Shown: positions 43,882 through 52,835 of the stretch, in pieces | How the letters are laid out: the number at the start of each line of letters is the position of its first letter | Position numbering within the stretch: the stretch's first letter is position 1 | Source of the DNA: an uncultured Rhodospirillales bacterium | GTDB lineage: Bacteria; Pseudomonadota; Alphaproteobacteria; Acetobacterales; Acetobacteraceae | Assembly: GCA_903823665.1 (NCBI GenBank) | Contig: CAIJTR010000017.1 | Coordinates: 1-53,065 of the forward strand | Direction of reading: 5' to 3' | Length of the DNA: 53,065 nt | Notes under the pieces: generated by a model | What the model was told of the DNA's origin: nothing | The model's input: only the letters and a program-made list of their open reading frames with translations | The model's database searches: none | Made by a program: the position numbers and the translations under genes

Positions 43882-44934
43882 ATGGCAGAGGTCTCGATAC
43901 GCGACGTCCGCAAGGCCTTCGGCACAACGCAAATTCTGCATGGCGTGAGTGTAGAGGTGGCTGACGGCGAGTTCGCGGTGCTAGTGGGACCATCCGGCTG
44001 TGGCAAATCGACATTGCTGCGGATGATTGCAGGACTTGAGAACGTCGGCCGCGGGGAGATCGCCATTGGCGGTCGCGTGGTCAACAACGTCGCCCCCAAA
44101 GAGCGCGACATTGCAATGGTGTTACAAAATTACGCTCTGTATCCGCATATGACGGTGCGCGACAACATGGCCTTCTCGCTCACGCTGGCCAATGCGCCAA
44201 AAGCCGTGCAGGAGCAGAAAGTTTCACGGGCGGCGGAGATTCTGGGCCTTGGCTCGCTGCTCGACCGTTACCCGCGCCAGCTCTCCGGCGGCCAGCGCCA
44301 GCGCGTGGCGATGGGGCGGGCGATTGTTCGCGACCCACAGGTGTTTCTGTTCGACGAGCCACTGTCCAATCTCGACGCCAAGCTGCGCGTGCAGATGCGC
44401 GGCGAGATCAAGGACTTGCATCAGCGGTTACGGACCACCACGATCTATGTGACGCATGATCAGATTGAAGCCATGACGATGGCCGACAAGATCGTCGTGA
44501 TGCAGGGCGGCCGAGTGGAACAGATCGGCGCACCGCTGGATTTGTATGATCGCCCGGCCAATCTGTTCGTGGCGGGCTTCATTGGCTCGCCGTCGATGAA
44601 CTTCCTCAAAGGCACCGTGCAGAACGGGGCGTTTCGCTTTGGCGATATGATGCTGCCACTGCCGCCCGGCCCTGGCGGCTCGGATGGCATGGCCGTGACC
44701 TACGGCGTGCGGCCGGAGCATTGGCGGCTGGATGATGCAGGTGTTGCGTCCATCGTGCGTCTGGTCGAGCCCACCGGCTCCGAAACGCAGGTTGTGGCCG
44801 AAATCGGTGGGCAGCGCGTGATCTGCGCCTTCCGCGAGCGGGTGAGTGCGCGGCCAGGTGAGACACTGCACATCTCGCCAGACGTGATGCACACGCATTT
44901 GTTCGACCCGTCCAGCGGGATGCGTATGGCATGA
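43882..44934 (+). CDS. Sugar-type ABC ATP-binding protein (MalK/UgpC family)
   Basis: 350 residues from ATG 43882 ([14 protein letters not shown]). Walker [10 protein letters not shown], signature [16 protein letters not shown], Walker [15 protein letters not shown], and the switch loop [15 protein letters not shown]-terminal TOBE-type domain follows (from about 235, with [10 protein letters not shown]). It energises the two permeases downstream. It overlaps the next gene by 4 bases (ATGA). The carbohydrate or polyol substrate is unknown. Confidence 0.92.
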   Translation: MAEVSIRDVRKAFGTTQILHGVSVEVADGEFAVLVGPSGCGKSTLLRMIAGLENVGRGEIAIGGRVVNNVAPKERDIAMVLQNYALYPHMTVRDNMAFSLTLANAPKAVQEQKVSRAAEILGLGSLLDRYPRQLSGGQRQRVAMGRAIVRDPQVFLFDEPLSNLDAKLRVQMRGEIKDLHQRLRTTTIYVTHDQIEAMTMADKIVVMQGGRVEQIGAPLDLYDRPANLFVAGFIGSPSMNFLKGTVQNGAFRFGDMMLPLPPGPGGSDGMAVTYGVRPEHWRLDDAGVASIVRLVEPTGSETQVVAEIGGQRVICAFRERVSARPGETLHISPDVMHTHLFDPSSGMRMA

Positions 44935-45887
44935 GCGGTGCCGAGACCATCTCCTGGACACCGGTGCGCAAAGCACCCTCGCCGCTGGCACGCCTCTTTG
45001 ACAGCAAGCCGTTTCTGATTGCCATCTGCCTGTTGCCGGCGTTCGGCCTGCTGGCCGTGTTCCTCACCTACCCGCTTGGCCTGGGCATCTATCTGTCGTT
45101 CACCGACACCAAACTCGGCCGCCCCGGCGTGTGGGTCGGGCTGGAGAATTTCCAATATCTGCTGGAAGACCGGGTGTTTCTCAACGCGGTGTGGTTCACT
45201 GTATTTTATACGGCAGTGGCCACTGTGCTGAAATTCGCACTCGGGCTGTGGCTGGCCTTGCTGCTGAACGAGAACCTGCCGATCAAGTCTCTGATCCGCG
45301 CCGTCATTCTGCTGCCGTGGATCACGCCCACGGTGCTGTCCGCCATCGCGTTCTGGTGGATCTATGATCCGCAGTTCTCGATCGTCTCGTATGTGCTCGT
45401 CGACAAGCTGCATATTCTGTCGAGCTATATCGATTTTCTTGGCACGCCCTGGCACGCGCGGTGGTCGCTGATCGTGGCCAATGTCTGGCGGGGCATTCCA
45501 TTCGTGGCGATCTCGCTCCTGGCCGGGTTGCAGACCATTTCGCCCTCACTGTACGAGGCGGCGATGCTGGATGGTGCGTCATCCTGGCAACGCTTCCGCA
45601 AGGTAACGGTGCCGTTGCTGATGCCGATTTTGGCGGTGGTGCTGACATTCTCGGTGCTGTTCACCTTCGCCGATTTCCAGCTGGTCTACGCCATCACCCG
45701 GGGCGGGCCGATCAATTCCACCCATCTGATGGCAACGCTGGCATTTCAACGCGGCATTCCCGGTGCCGCCTTGGGAGAAGGGGCCGCGATTGCGGTGTCG
45801 ATGATCCCGTTCCTGATCCTGGCGACGTTGTTCAGCTACTTCGCCATTGGTCAGCGCAAATGGCAGCAAGGTGGCAGCGATGAGTGA
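44931..45887 (+). CDS. Sugar-type ABC permease (MalF/UgpA-like)
   Basis: 318 residues, with six hydrophobic segments after an N-terminal tail and the ATPase-contact EAAMLDGASSWQRFRKVTVPLL. It is the first permease of a carbohydrate-type importer, overlapping the ATPase gene by 4 bases and the second permease by 8. Confidence 0.92.
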   Translation: MSGAETISWTPVRKAPSPLARLFDSKPFLIAICLLPAFGLLAVFLTYPLGLGIYLSFTDTKLGRPGVWVGLENFQYLLEDRVFLNAVWFTVFYTAVATVLKFALGLWLALLLNENLPIKSLIRAVILLPWITPTVLSAIAFWWIYDPQFSIVSYVLVDKLHILSSYIDFLGTPWHARWSLIVANVWRGIPFVAISLLAGLQTISPSLYEAAMLDGASSWQRFRKVTVPLLMPILAVVLTFSVLFTFADFQLVYAITRGGPINSTHLMATLAFQRGIPGAALGEGAAIAVSMIPFLILATLFSYFAIGQRKWQQGGSDE

Positions 45888-46773
45888 CGCCGTGCGCGAC
45901 CAGCTCTCCGAGGCCGAAGGGCCGCAGACCATGGCCTGGGACAGCAAGGCACGAAGGCTGATCACGATTTACCTGCCGCTCGCCTGCTTCCTGCTCATTT
46001 TGCTGTTCCCGTTTTACTGGATGACGATCACCGCGTTCAAACCGAACAGCGAGTTGCTGGACTACAAAAACAACAATCCGTTCTGGGTGAGTTCGCCCAC
46101 TCTGGACAACATCCGCAAGCTGCTGTTCGACACACAGTATCCGCGCTGGCTGGTCACCACGATGGGGGTGGCATTTGGGGCCACGTTCATCTCACTGTTC
46201 TCCAGCGTGCTCGCCGCCTACGCCATTCAGCGGCTGCGGTTCAAGGGCTCAAAATGGGTGGGGCTGGGCATTTACCTCGCCTATCTGGTGCCGCCATCGA
46301 TCCTGTTCATCCCGCTCGCCAGCGTCGTCTACAGCATGGGCCTGTTCGACAGCCCGTGGGCGTTGGTGCTGACATATCCGACGTTTCTGATCCCGTTCTG
46401 CACATGGCTGCTAATTGGATACTTCAAGAGCATTCCTTACGAACTCGAAGAATGCGCCTTGATCGACGGGGCCTCACGCCTGCAGATTTTGCGCCGGATC
46501 ACCCTGCCGCTGGCGGTGCCGGGGCTGATCTCGGCGGGCATTTTCGCCTTCACGTTATCTTGGAACGAGTTCATCTACGCGCTGGCTTTCATCTCGTCGT
46601 CTGAGAAGAAAACCGTGCCCGTCGCCATCCTCACCGAGCTGGTGCAGGGCGACGTCTATCAATGGGGCTCGCTGATGGCCGGGGCCCTGCTGGGCTCGCT
46701 GCCGGTTGCGATCTTCTACTCGTTCTTTGTTGAATACTACGTCTCATCCCTGACAGGAGCCGTCAAGGAATAG
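45880..46773 (+). CDS. Sugar-type ABC permease (MalG/UgpE-like)
   Basis: About 297 residues from ATG 45880 (MSDAVRDQLSEAEG), overlapping the first permease gene by 8 bases; an upstream start at 45847 would lie deeper in that gene. The contact loop ELEECALIDGASRLQILRRITLPLA and six hydrophobic segments fit the family. The binding-protein gene follows 39 bases later, last in the cassette. Confidence 0.91.
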   Translation: MSDAVRDQLSEAEGPQTMAWDSKARRLITIYLPLACFLLILLFPFYWMTITAFKPNSELLDYKNNNPFWVSSPTLDNIRKLLFDTQYPRWLVTTMGVAFGATFISLFSSVLAAYAIQRLRFKGSKWVGLGIYLAYLVPPSILFIPLASVVYSMGLFDSPWALVLTYPTFLIPFCTWLLIGYFKSIPYELEECALIDGASRLQILRRITLPLAVPGLISAGIFAFTLSWNEFIYALAFISSSEKKTVPVAILTELVQGDVYQWGSLMAGALLGSLPVAIFYSFFVEYYVSSLTGAVKE

Positions 46774-46812
46774 ACGAAGCTGCTCTCCACAAAAACAAAA
46801 AGGGGAAACTTG

Positions 46813-48138
46813 ATGAACATCATCACAAGACGGTCCATTCTAGGCACCAGCACCGCTGCTGCCGCCTCGCTGGCACTTCCGAATTTTGCCCGCTCGGCCA
46901 TTCCGGTGGCCGATGTGGCACCGCCGAAGCTGCCGCTGGAAAACGGTGCCACGCTGCGCGTTCTGCGTCCGACCAAGTTTCTCGACCCAGATGAAGTGAT
47001 CTTCCGCGAGAACATCGCGAAGTTCACTGCCGCCACCGGCGTTCCCGTGCGCGTGGATTTCGTTGGCTGGGAGGATCTACGTCCACAGGTGGCGGTGGCC
47101 GCGAACACCGGTGCAGGGCCAGACGTGGTGGTGGCATGGCCGGATGATCCGCACATCTATGCCGATAGAGTGGTCGAGGTCAGCGACATCGCTGAATATC
47201 TCGGCAAAAAATACGGCGGCTGGTATTCGCTGGCCGAGCGTTACGGCAAAAAATGGGGCACCAACAACTGGATCTCGATCCCGATGGGTGGCTCCGGCGG
47301 GCCGATCGTCTACCGCAAGTCCTGGGTGAAGGAGGCAGGCTTTGACGCCATCCCGACGGATCATGCGAACTTCCTCAAGCTGTGTCAGAACCTCAAGAAG
47401 ATCGGCCATCCCTCGGGCTTTGCGTTGGGCAATGCGGTGGGCGATGCGAACTCCTACTGCCATTGGCTGCTTTGGTCGCATGGCGGCAAGTTGGTTGATG
47501 AGGACAACAAGGTTGCCATCAACAGCAAGGAGACGATCGAGGCGTTGAAATACGCCAAGGAGCTTTATCCGAACTTCATCGACGGCACGCTGGGCTGGCA
47601 GGACCCATCGAACAACAAGGCGTTCTTCGCTGAGCAGATCGCGATGACGCAAAACGGTGTGTCGGTTTATTTTGCCTTCAAAAATGACCCGACCAAGGCC
47701 GCCCAAACCGCTGACACCGACCACGCACCGATGCCGCTTGGCGTCTCCAAAACGCGGCCAGAGACGGCGCTGATCCTTAATGCGATGGTGTTCAAGCACA
47801 GCAAATACCCCAATGCATCGAAGGAATTCATCCGCTTCATGATGGAGCAGGATCAGTATGAGAAATGGCTGACGGGCTGCATCGGCTATTGGGCGCAACC
47901 ACTGAAAGCCTATGCGCAGTCAGCGGTTTGGACATCCGACCCCAAGATCGCCGCCTATCGCGACACCTGCGGCATGGAATACTGGAACGGCTACAAAGGC
48001 CCGATCAGCCAAGCCTCGGGTGCGGCCACGGCGGACTATGTCAACGTGCAGATGTTTGCCGCCGTCAGCAGCGGACAGGCGACGCCTGAGGAAGCGGTGA
48101 AGGAAGCCGAGCGCCGGGCGAAACGCTTCTATCGTTGA
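46813..48138 (+). CDS. Sugar-type ABC substrate-binding protein (family 1)
   Basis: 441 residues from ATG 46813, with AGGGGA 7 bases upstream; a TTG at 46810 is less likely. Tat-like signal MNIITRRSILGTSTAAAAS, ending near ARSA. The type II binding fold with a W/Y-rich cleft (SYCHWLLWSHGGKL) is that of carbohydrate or polyol receptors. It completes the importer with the preceding three genes. A hairpin follows the stop by 9 bases. Confidence 0.92.
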   Translation: MNIITRRSILGTSTAAAASLALPNFARSAIPVADVAPPKLPLENGATLRVLRPTKFLDPDEVIFRENIAKFTAATGVPVRVDFVGWEDLRPQVAVAANTGAGPDVVVAWPDDPHIYADRVVEVSDIAEYLGKKYGGWYSLAERYGKKWGTNNWISIPMGGSGGPIVYRKSWVKEAGFDAIPTDHANFLKLCQNLKKIGHPSGFALGNAVGDANSYCHWLLWSHGGKLVDEDNKVAINSKETIEALKYAKELYPNFIDGTLGWQDPSNNKAFFAEQIAMTQNGVSVYFAFKNDPTKAAQTADTDHAPMPLGVSKTRPETALILNAMVFKHSKYPNASKEFIRFMMEQDQYEKWLTGCIGYWAQPLKAYAQSAVWTSDPKIAAYRDTCGMEYWNGYKGPISQASGAATADYVNVQMFAAVSSGQATPEEAVKEAERRAKRFYR

Positions 48139-48147
48139 GAACAAAGT

Positions 48148-48177
48148 TCAGCCCCGGTGCATCAGCATCGGGGCTGA
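48148..48177 (+). terminator. Strong hairpin between binding-protein and dehydrogenase genes
   Basis: TCAGCCCCG plus GTGC pair with GCAT plus CGGGGCTGA across the loop ATCA: a 13-pair stem with one G-T pair. Only a short T-poor tail (TTGTCGTTG) follows, so it may act as a terminator, an attenuator, or an mRNA 3'-end protector that lowers expression of the dehydrogenase gene. Confidence 0.55.
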
Positions 48178-48198
48178 TTGTCGTTGCAGGAGAGCAGC

Positions 48199-49242
48199 GT
48201 GGCCAAATTCAAGATCTTCACTCCCGCTGGTGCCAGCTTCACGGTGGCCGGCGGCGGCTACGACTACGAGATGGAAGCACTCGCGGGCCTGGATGCTGAG
48301 ATCATCGAGGCTCCCGCGAATGAGGCAGAGTTTGCGGAGGCTGCGAAAGACGCTGATGCGATCTACGGCAAAGGCATTGGCATCTCCGCCACGATCATCA
48401 ATCGCCTGACGAAGTGCCGCGCAATCGTCCTCGGCAGCGTCGGTGTGGACAGCGTTGACATCGTAGCCGCCACCGCCAAGGGCATTCCGGTGACCAACGT
48501 GCCCGACACCTTCATCGAGGAGGTGGCCGATCACGCCATGACACTGATGCTGGGCGGATTTCGCCGGCTGGTGGAGCAGGATCGCATGGTCCGCACCGGC
48601 CGCTGGCGCGAAGGGCGGCCACAGTTGCTGCAATTCCCACGGCTGATGGGCCAAACACTCGGCTTCATCGCATTTGGCCACGTGGCCCGCGCCATGGCCT
48701 TGCGCGCCCGGCCGTTCGGGCTGCGAATGCTCGGCTATGACCCGTATGTGGAGGAGTTGGTGATGCCGCCTTATGGGGTAGAACCGGCTACCTTCGAGGA
48801 AGTGCTGCGTCAATCCGACTTTGTATCTATGCACGCACCGGCAACGCCGGAAGCTCAACGCATGCTGACCGAGAAGCACTTCCGGATGATGAAGCCGTCT
48901 GCGATCTTCATCAACACTGGTCGCGGCACAACGGTGGACGAGGCGGCGTTGATCACGGCCCTGCAGCAGGGTTGGATTGCGGGTGCGGCGCTGGATGTGC
49001 TCGCAACCGAGCCACCGCAGCAGGACAATCCGCTGTTGCAAATGGACAACGTAATCCTGACGGCACACGTGGCCTCGGCCTCCGCCCGGTTCGATCCCGC
49101 TCGCAAGCGGCGCGTTGGGCAGGAACTGGCGTTGGCGCTATCGGGGCGCTGGCCGATGAGTTGCGTCAATCCCGCAGTTCTGGCCGGGCTCAACGCACGG
49201 CGCTGGCAGCCGGAGTCCATGGAGCGTGGGCCAAACAGCTAG
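48199..49242 (+). CDS. D-2-hydroxyacid dehydrogenase (phosphoglycerate dehydrogenase-like)
   Basis: 347 residues from GTG 48199, with GGAG 7 bases upstream; the frame reaches 48178 inside the hairpin. Catalytic Arg in INTGRGTTVDEAAL, Glu in VLATEPPQ and His in LTAHVASAS are present. The nucleotide-binding glycine motif reads LGFIAFGHVARA, so two of the three usual Gly residues are Ala, which is unusual. It lies just downstream of the sugar importer and may oxidise a hydroxyacid or reduce a 2-keto acid derived from the imported compound. It has no ACT-like regulatory domain, so a serine-biosynthesis role is unlikely. Confidence 0.88.
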   Translation: MAKFKIFTPAGASFTVAGGGYDYEMEALAGLDAEIIEAPANEAEFAEAAKDADAIYGKGIGISATIINRLTKCRAIVLGSVGVDSVDIVAATAKGIPVTNVPDTFIEEVADHAMTLMLGGFRRLVEQDRMVRTGRWREGRPQLLQFPRLMGQTLGFIAFGHVARAMALRARPFGLRMLGYDPYVEELVMPPYGVEPATFEEVLRQSDFVSMHAPATPEAQRMLTEKHFRMMKPSAIFINTGRGTTVDEAALITALQQGWIAGAALDVLATEPPQQDNPLLQMDNVILTAHVASASARFDPARKRRVGQELALALSGRWPMSCVNPAVLAGLNARRWQPESMERGPNS

Positions 49243-49278
49243 ACCTAGACTGCATTCTGGCACACTTAGACGAACCAA

Positions 49279-49308
49279 GACCGCCTAAGAATGAAGGTCC
49301 CGGCGGTC
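49279..49308. terminator. Possible hairpin between convergent genes
   Basis: GACCGCC and GGCGGTC form a 7-pair stem around a 16-base loop, between the stop of the dehydrogenase gene and the converging DUF3300 gene. No T-tract is seen, so function as a bidirectional terminator is uncertain. Confidence 0.3.
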
Positions 49309-49331
49309 AGTCATCCCACAATGTGCGGTGC

Positions 49332-50459
49332 TCACCGTCTCATCCCCTCCGCCCGGTTTGGTGTGTGCGGCGCGAACACTTCGATGGGCGGCGGCGGTGG
49401 GCCTGCTGGCAGAGGCATCAGCGGCGGAGGATCAACCGCACGTAATTGCGTGCGTGGGCCGAAAAACGGCGGGGGCGCTTGTGGCTGACTTGGCGTACCA
49501 GGCAGTCCTGCGGCCCCGATATACCCGTCCACAACAGAAGATCCCAGTGCTGCGTGGTTCGGTGTTGGGCCACTTTCAAAGCGAACCCGCACGGTGGGGC
49601 TGGGATATGGCACGCCACCCCGATGCAACGGGTCGTGCTGCCAAACGTTGGAACTGATGGAAGCGTGATTGCGGTTCATGGCGTTGAACCAACCTGGGTT
49701 GATATTAATTTGATGACCACCCCAATCCACGCCCTCCCAATTCCAGAGCGCGCCGACGATCTGCGCGTTGTACCAGCCGAACCCTGCTGGCCCTATTTCA
49801 ACGCCTGGGAATTTACCAGCGATGGCATTGGGAGGATACATCGGATTGCCCCAGACACCGAAGATCTTGCCAGGGTTGTAGATTGGAACAAAGACATTGG
49901 TTGGATCAGTCGCGGCGATTGCAACGCTGCCGTCGATGGCCAACACCTTCATTTGGTCGGTGGATTTAAGCTTGCCAACTGTCAGAGCCTTTTGGCGCAG
50001 TCGCTGAACCGAATTCATCACAGCGGATTGATCCACAAGGAACGCGTTGCCGAGTTGGGTTGCCCAATTCAGATTGCGATCCAACATATGGAGGGTGTAT
50101 GGAACGGTTGTGAGCGACTTTACACTAGGCTCCCAAGACTGCTGCAACAAAGCCTCGATCAGTTCGTTGCCCTTGAGCGCCTCATGTGAAGGCACCTTTG
50201 CCCACCGGTCCGCCTCACCGATCTCCAACGGGTAAGTGGCAGCCATCAGTATTTGCGCGAGAAGAGCATCGGGGTAGAGTGCAATCGGTGCTGTCAACTG
50301 ATCGATCTGCATCGGTGCCAGGGGCAGTATTGTCTGCGCGATCGCCAACGGGCCACGCGACAAGACTGCGCAGATGCCTGCAATGCCGACGATAAACTGC
50401 CGAGTGGCTCGTGAAAGTGACATGGGCAAGGACGCCCCCCGACATCTTGCAATAGACAT
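49332..50459 (-). CDS. DUF3300-family exported protein
   Basis: 375 residues from ATG 50459, or 363 from ATG 50423, which has a G-rich sequence about 10 bases upstream and starts a better signal peptide (SLSRATRQFIVGIAGICAVL, then AIAQ). The DUF3300 core is clear: QIDQLTAPIALYPDALLAQILMAATYPLEI, then SWEPSVKSLTTVP and VAIAATDPTNVFVPIYNP. The C-terminus is Pro-rich (PPPFFGPRTQL, PAGPPPPPIEVF). The family's function is unknown; members are periplasmic or surface proteins. It faces the dehydrogenase gene and belongs to a region with a different character from the catabolic island. Confidence 0.82.
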   Translation of the reverse strand: MSIARCRGASLPMSLSRATRQFIVGIAGICAVLSRGPLAIAQTILPLAPMQIDQLTAPIALYPDALLAQILMAATYPLEIGEADRWAKVPSHEALKGNELIEALLQQSWEPSVKSLTTVPYTLHMLDRNLNWATQLGNAFLVDQSAVMNSVQRLRQKALTVGKLKSTDQMKVLAIDGSVAIAATDPTNVFVPIYNPGKIFGVWGNPMYPPNAIAGKFPGVEIGPAGFGWYNAQIVGALWNWEGVDWGGHQININPGWFNAMNRNHASISSNVWQHDPLHRGGVPYPSPTVRVRFESGPTPNHAALGSSVVDGYIGAAGLPGTPSQPQAPPPFFGPRTQLRAVDPPPLMPLPAGPPPPPIEVFAPHTPNRAEGMRR

Positions 50460-50496
50460 GGTTTAATGCCATCGGATGTTTACGCGACTATATCTC

Positions 50497-50516
50497 ACAT
50501 ACACTCGCAAGTATGT
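50497..50516. promoter_or_regulatory. Inverted repeat in AT-rich promoter region of the DUF3300 gene
   Basis: ACATAC-N8-GTATGT, perfect 6-base arms, 38 bases upstream of the DUF3300 start. The adjoining 50520-50590 stretch is markedly AT-rich compared with the rest of the window, as expected for a promoter or a binding site of an H-NS-like protein. Candidate operator only. Confidence 0.35.
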
Positions 50517-50599
50517 TAGCCTCGGGATTTACTCATTAATTTGTTTATTTTTATATTTTAGACATAAAAACTGGTCTCACGATTATTTTTGCGTAGACC

Positions 50600-50803
50600 C
50601 TAAACATCGTCTGGGCTGAGGGTTAGCATCATCACCGCAGACTGCTCATGCACTTCGGCCTCGCGCTCCAAATTTTTGGGGAAGCGGGACCGCTTCGACA
50701 GCATGAGGGCTTTCTTTGCCTGAGCTTCGTGCCACTGCTTGGCGGCAGTAAGTGCGGCGGACCAGCCTTGCTGAAATTCCGCAGTAAACGACGTATCGGC
50801 CAT
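50600..50803 (-). CDS. Small hypothetical protein
   Basis: 67 residues from ATG 50803; an AGGAA lies about 10 bases upstream, and a TTG at 50809 is an alternative. The sequence (MADTSFTAEFQQGWSAALTAA) is soluble, helical in character and rich in Ala, Glu and Lys, with no signal or membrane segment. I do not recognise a family. It lies 18 bases downstream of the SDR gene stop on the same strand, so it may be co-transcribed with it. Coding status rests on the ribosome site, length and composition. Confidence 0.55.
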   Translation of the reverse strand: MADTSFTAEFQQGWSAALTAAKQWHEAQAKKALMLSKRSRFPKNLEREAEVHEQSAVMMLTLSPDDV

Positions 50804-50821
50804 CCTCAAGTTCTTCCTTTG

Positions 50822-51628
50822 TTAGAGCGCTTGCCCAGATTGTGCGGCAGCATCATCAGGGCACACATCTGACCGCCATAGCGATGCGTCGAACCGTTTG
50901 CCCGTGACGCCATTGGACGCTTCAGATGACATCCATAGAAGTGGCTGGACTACGATCTCGGGCGGTAGCAGCTTCGCTTTGACAGCATCGGTCACACCGT
51001 CGGGGATCATCCCCGTCAACGTCGCCCCGCCGGGCAGGATGGCGTTGACGGTGATGCCGGTTGCGTTGAGATCCTGCGCCCAAATGACCGTTTCGGACTC
51101 CAATGCCGCCTTGGAGGGACCGTAGGGTGAAAACCCAGCCCGACGCATTGTCTGATGGTTCATGGACACGTTGATGATGCGGCCCCAGCCGCCCTTGAGC
51201 ATAACCGGCACGGCAGACCGCGCCATGTAGAACGGGCCATTCACGTTGGTGTCGATCACCATCTGCCAGACTGCGGGATCAGTTTCCCAAAAGCGGGTTG
51301 GTTCGGTCAGAAAGTTTTCACTGACATATTTCATTCCTCGGCCAGCGCTGTTGACCAGGATGTCCAGGCGACCAAAGCGCTCGGCAGCCAGAGCCACCAC
51401 GCGGTCACATTCGTCTGGTTGGGCGACGGTCGCCAGCAGTGGGATTATGCGTCCTGCACTTGCCTGAGTGGCGACCGCCTCGATTTCAGCGGCTTCCCGG
51501 GCAGCGGTGACAATTACGTTCGCTCCTGCCGCAGCAAGAGCCAATGCCATCGCCCGGCCAAGCCCCCGGCCACCACCGGTGACGATTGCGACCTTGCCTC
51601 GAAGGTGTTCCTGGTTGCTACCCGGCAT
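50822..51628 (-). CDS. Short-chain dehydrogenase/reductase (SDR)
   Basis: 268 residues from ATG 51628, with GAGAG upstream; the frame extends to 51742 across an IS remnant and is not supported there. Cofactor motif TGGGRGLG (17-24), NSAG in ILVNSAGRG, and a YGPSK catalytic motif. SMNHQTM before it replaces the usual S-x12-Y spacing context, but Ser and Tyr are both available. NAD(P)-linked alcohol/ketone interconversion is expected; the substrate is unknown. It is not near-identical to the SDR at 37528. Confidence 0.88.
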   Translation of the reverse strand: MPGSNQEHLRGKVAIVTGGGRGLGRAMALALAAAGANVIVTAAREAAEIEAVATQASAGRIIPLLATVAQPDECDRVVALAAERFGRLDILVNSAGRGMKYVSENFLTEPTRFWETDPAVWQMVIDTNVNGPFYMARSAVPVMLKGGWGRIINVSMNHQTMRRAGFSPYGPSKAALESETVIWAQDLNATGITVNAILPGGATLTGMIPDGVTDAVKAKLLPPEIVVQPLLWMSSEASNGVTGKRFDASLWRSDVCPDDAAAQSGQAL

Positions 51629-51671
51629 GGATGCGCTCTCTCTTTTCGCCTGCACGCTTGTCGCCCTCAAT

Positions 51672-51791
51672 CTAGGTGTTTGGTCCCGAGATGAGGTGAC
51701 GCGGATTAAATTTGAAGATTTCTGTGGTTTTCGTCCATGCAAGGTTGATCGCCTCGAAGGGCGTTTTCCATTTCAACGCCTTCAAATGCGG
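51672..51791 (-). pseudogene. IS481-family transposase remnant, C-terminal end
   Basis: On the minus strand the last about 39 codons read HLKALKWKTPFEAINLAW, then KFNPRHLISGPNT and stop, matching the conserved tail of IS481 transposases (LTPFE, an aromatic-W, NPxHxxxGxNT). The open frame continues to 51911 but upstream residues do not match. The catalytic DDE core is absent, so it is a decayed fragment. Its N-terminal counterpart lies at 52836-53065. The 51629-51918 interval has no other gene. Confidence 0.7.
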
Positions 51792-51918
51792 TCCGTCCTG
51801 GCGGGCTCCAGACTGGTCTGGTGCTGCAGCGCCCTGAGTGATGCTGGGCGGGCGGCCATGGTCGCGTGAGGTTCGAGCCTTATGCGACAGGCCCTCCGCT
51901 GTCTTTGTCAATCAGTGA

Positions 51919-52584
51919 CTAAACAGTGTCCGGGCTGTGATCTTGCTCAAGAAATGGGTCGGGTTGAACTCCGTGCAACGGGGAGGCCGCGACGCCCCAA
52001 GGCCGGTCGATCATGTGGGTGTGGACAGATCCGGCACCACAGGCCCGCAGTATCGCCAGCGCCTTCTCTTCAATTGCGCTATCAGCCACACGCACCCATA
52101 GGATCAACCCACCCTGCGCCAGTTGGTGGCTGATGGACGTTTCGTAGCGTTGATCAATGGCATTGTAGAGAAGCGCGCCCAGGCCAGCGCCCACGGCACC
52201 ACTCGCAACGGTGGCACCGACTGCAAACAGCAGCGCCCCGCCGCTCGCGGCCACAGCCCAGGCGGCACCCATCCCGCCGATCAGCAGGGGCACTGCGGAT
52301 GCCACGCCGCGCGCATCACCTCTTGAACCACCAGACACGAATGCGGTCGTCGGCGTGTTGGGATCATCCGAAATATCCAGAACGGATCTTGCTGTTACAT
52401 GATCTGCCGTGTTGGTCCTATGGCTTGGATGCTGCCGGTCGACGCCGAGCACTGAAATGTCCGCACGATCAATGCCAGCCACGCCCATTCGTTCGACCGC
52501 ATCCTCCAGGTGTGCGGTGCTGTCGAACACACCGACAACCTCACGAACAATGTTTCCCGTCTCGCCAGTTGTCTTAATCATCAT
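51919..52584 (-). CDS. General-stress-protein 17M-like membrane protein with glycine zipper
   Basis: 221 residues from ATG 52584 with AGGA 6 bases upstream. The N-terminal domain (VVGVFDSTAHLEDAVERM, then ADISVLGVDRQ) resembles the general stress protein 17M / heat-induced family. The middle (about 100-150) is a Gly/Ala-rich hydrophobic stretch typical of glycine-zipper membrane proteins, and the C-terminal part returns to a globular segment (LILWVRVADSAIEEKALAILRACGA). A role in stress or envelope protection is suggested but not proven. It overlaps the small membrane gene by 11 bases. Confidence 0.72.
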   Translation of the reverse strand: MMIKTTGETGNIVREVVGVFDSTAHLEDAVERMGVAGIDRADISVLGVDRQHPSHRTNTADHVTARSVLDISDDPNTPTTAFVSGGSRGDARGVASAVPLLIGGMGAAWAVAASGGALLFAVGATVASGAVGAGLGALLYNAIDQRYETSISHQLAQGGLILWVRVADSAIEEKALAILRACGAGSVHTHMIDRPWGVAASPLHGVQPDPFLEQDHSPDTV

Positions 52585-52762
52585 TGGTATTCCTGCGTTT
52601 GGGGAAATTGAGGCGGTTGGCCCGGCCAAGCCCCGAAATCAACGCCAACACGCCAAAGTCGGCCCATAGGTTGCCATGCGTCAGCAGCACAGCCAGCAAA
52701 AGGCCAATCACAGCCGCACCTGACGCATATTTGCTCTCGATGAGCTGCTTGGGTGCGGACAA
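52574..52762 (-). CDS. Small membrane protein, hypothetical
   Basis: 62 residues from a TTG start preceded by GGAGAG at 6 bases. One or two hydrophobic segments (GAAVIGLLLAVLLTHG and FGVLALISGLG) and a basic C-terminus (NRLNFPKRRNTNDD) suggest an inner-membrane protein. It overlaps the stress-protein gene by 11 bases, so the two are probably translated together. No family recognised. Confidence 0.5.
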   Translation of the reverse strand: MSAPKQLIESKYASGAAVIGLLLAVLLTHGNLWADFGVLALISGLGRANRLNFPKRRNTNDD

Positions 52763-52835
52763 GCCGGTCTCTCCGGGTTGTGATTACTAGAACCTCATGC
52801 TCATTCCGAACGGCCAGACGCGGCAGTCTCGGAAA

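Noticed and set aside
47077-49068. Minus-strand open frames of 273 and 306 codons
   Set aside because: Antisense to the sugar-binding-protein and hydroxyacid dehydrogenase genes and lacking recognisable domains.
49446-50189. Plus-strand open frame of 247 codons
   Set aside because: Antisense to the DUF3300 gene, which has a signal peptide and clear family core.
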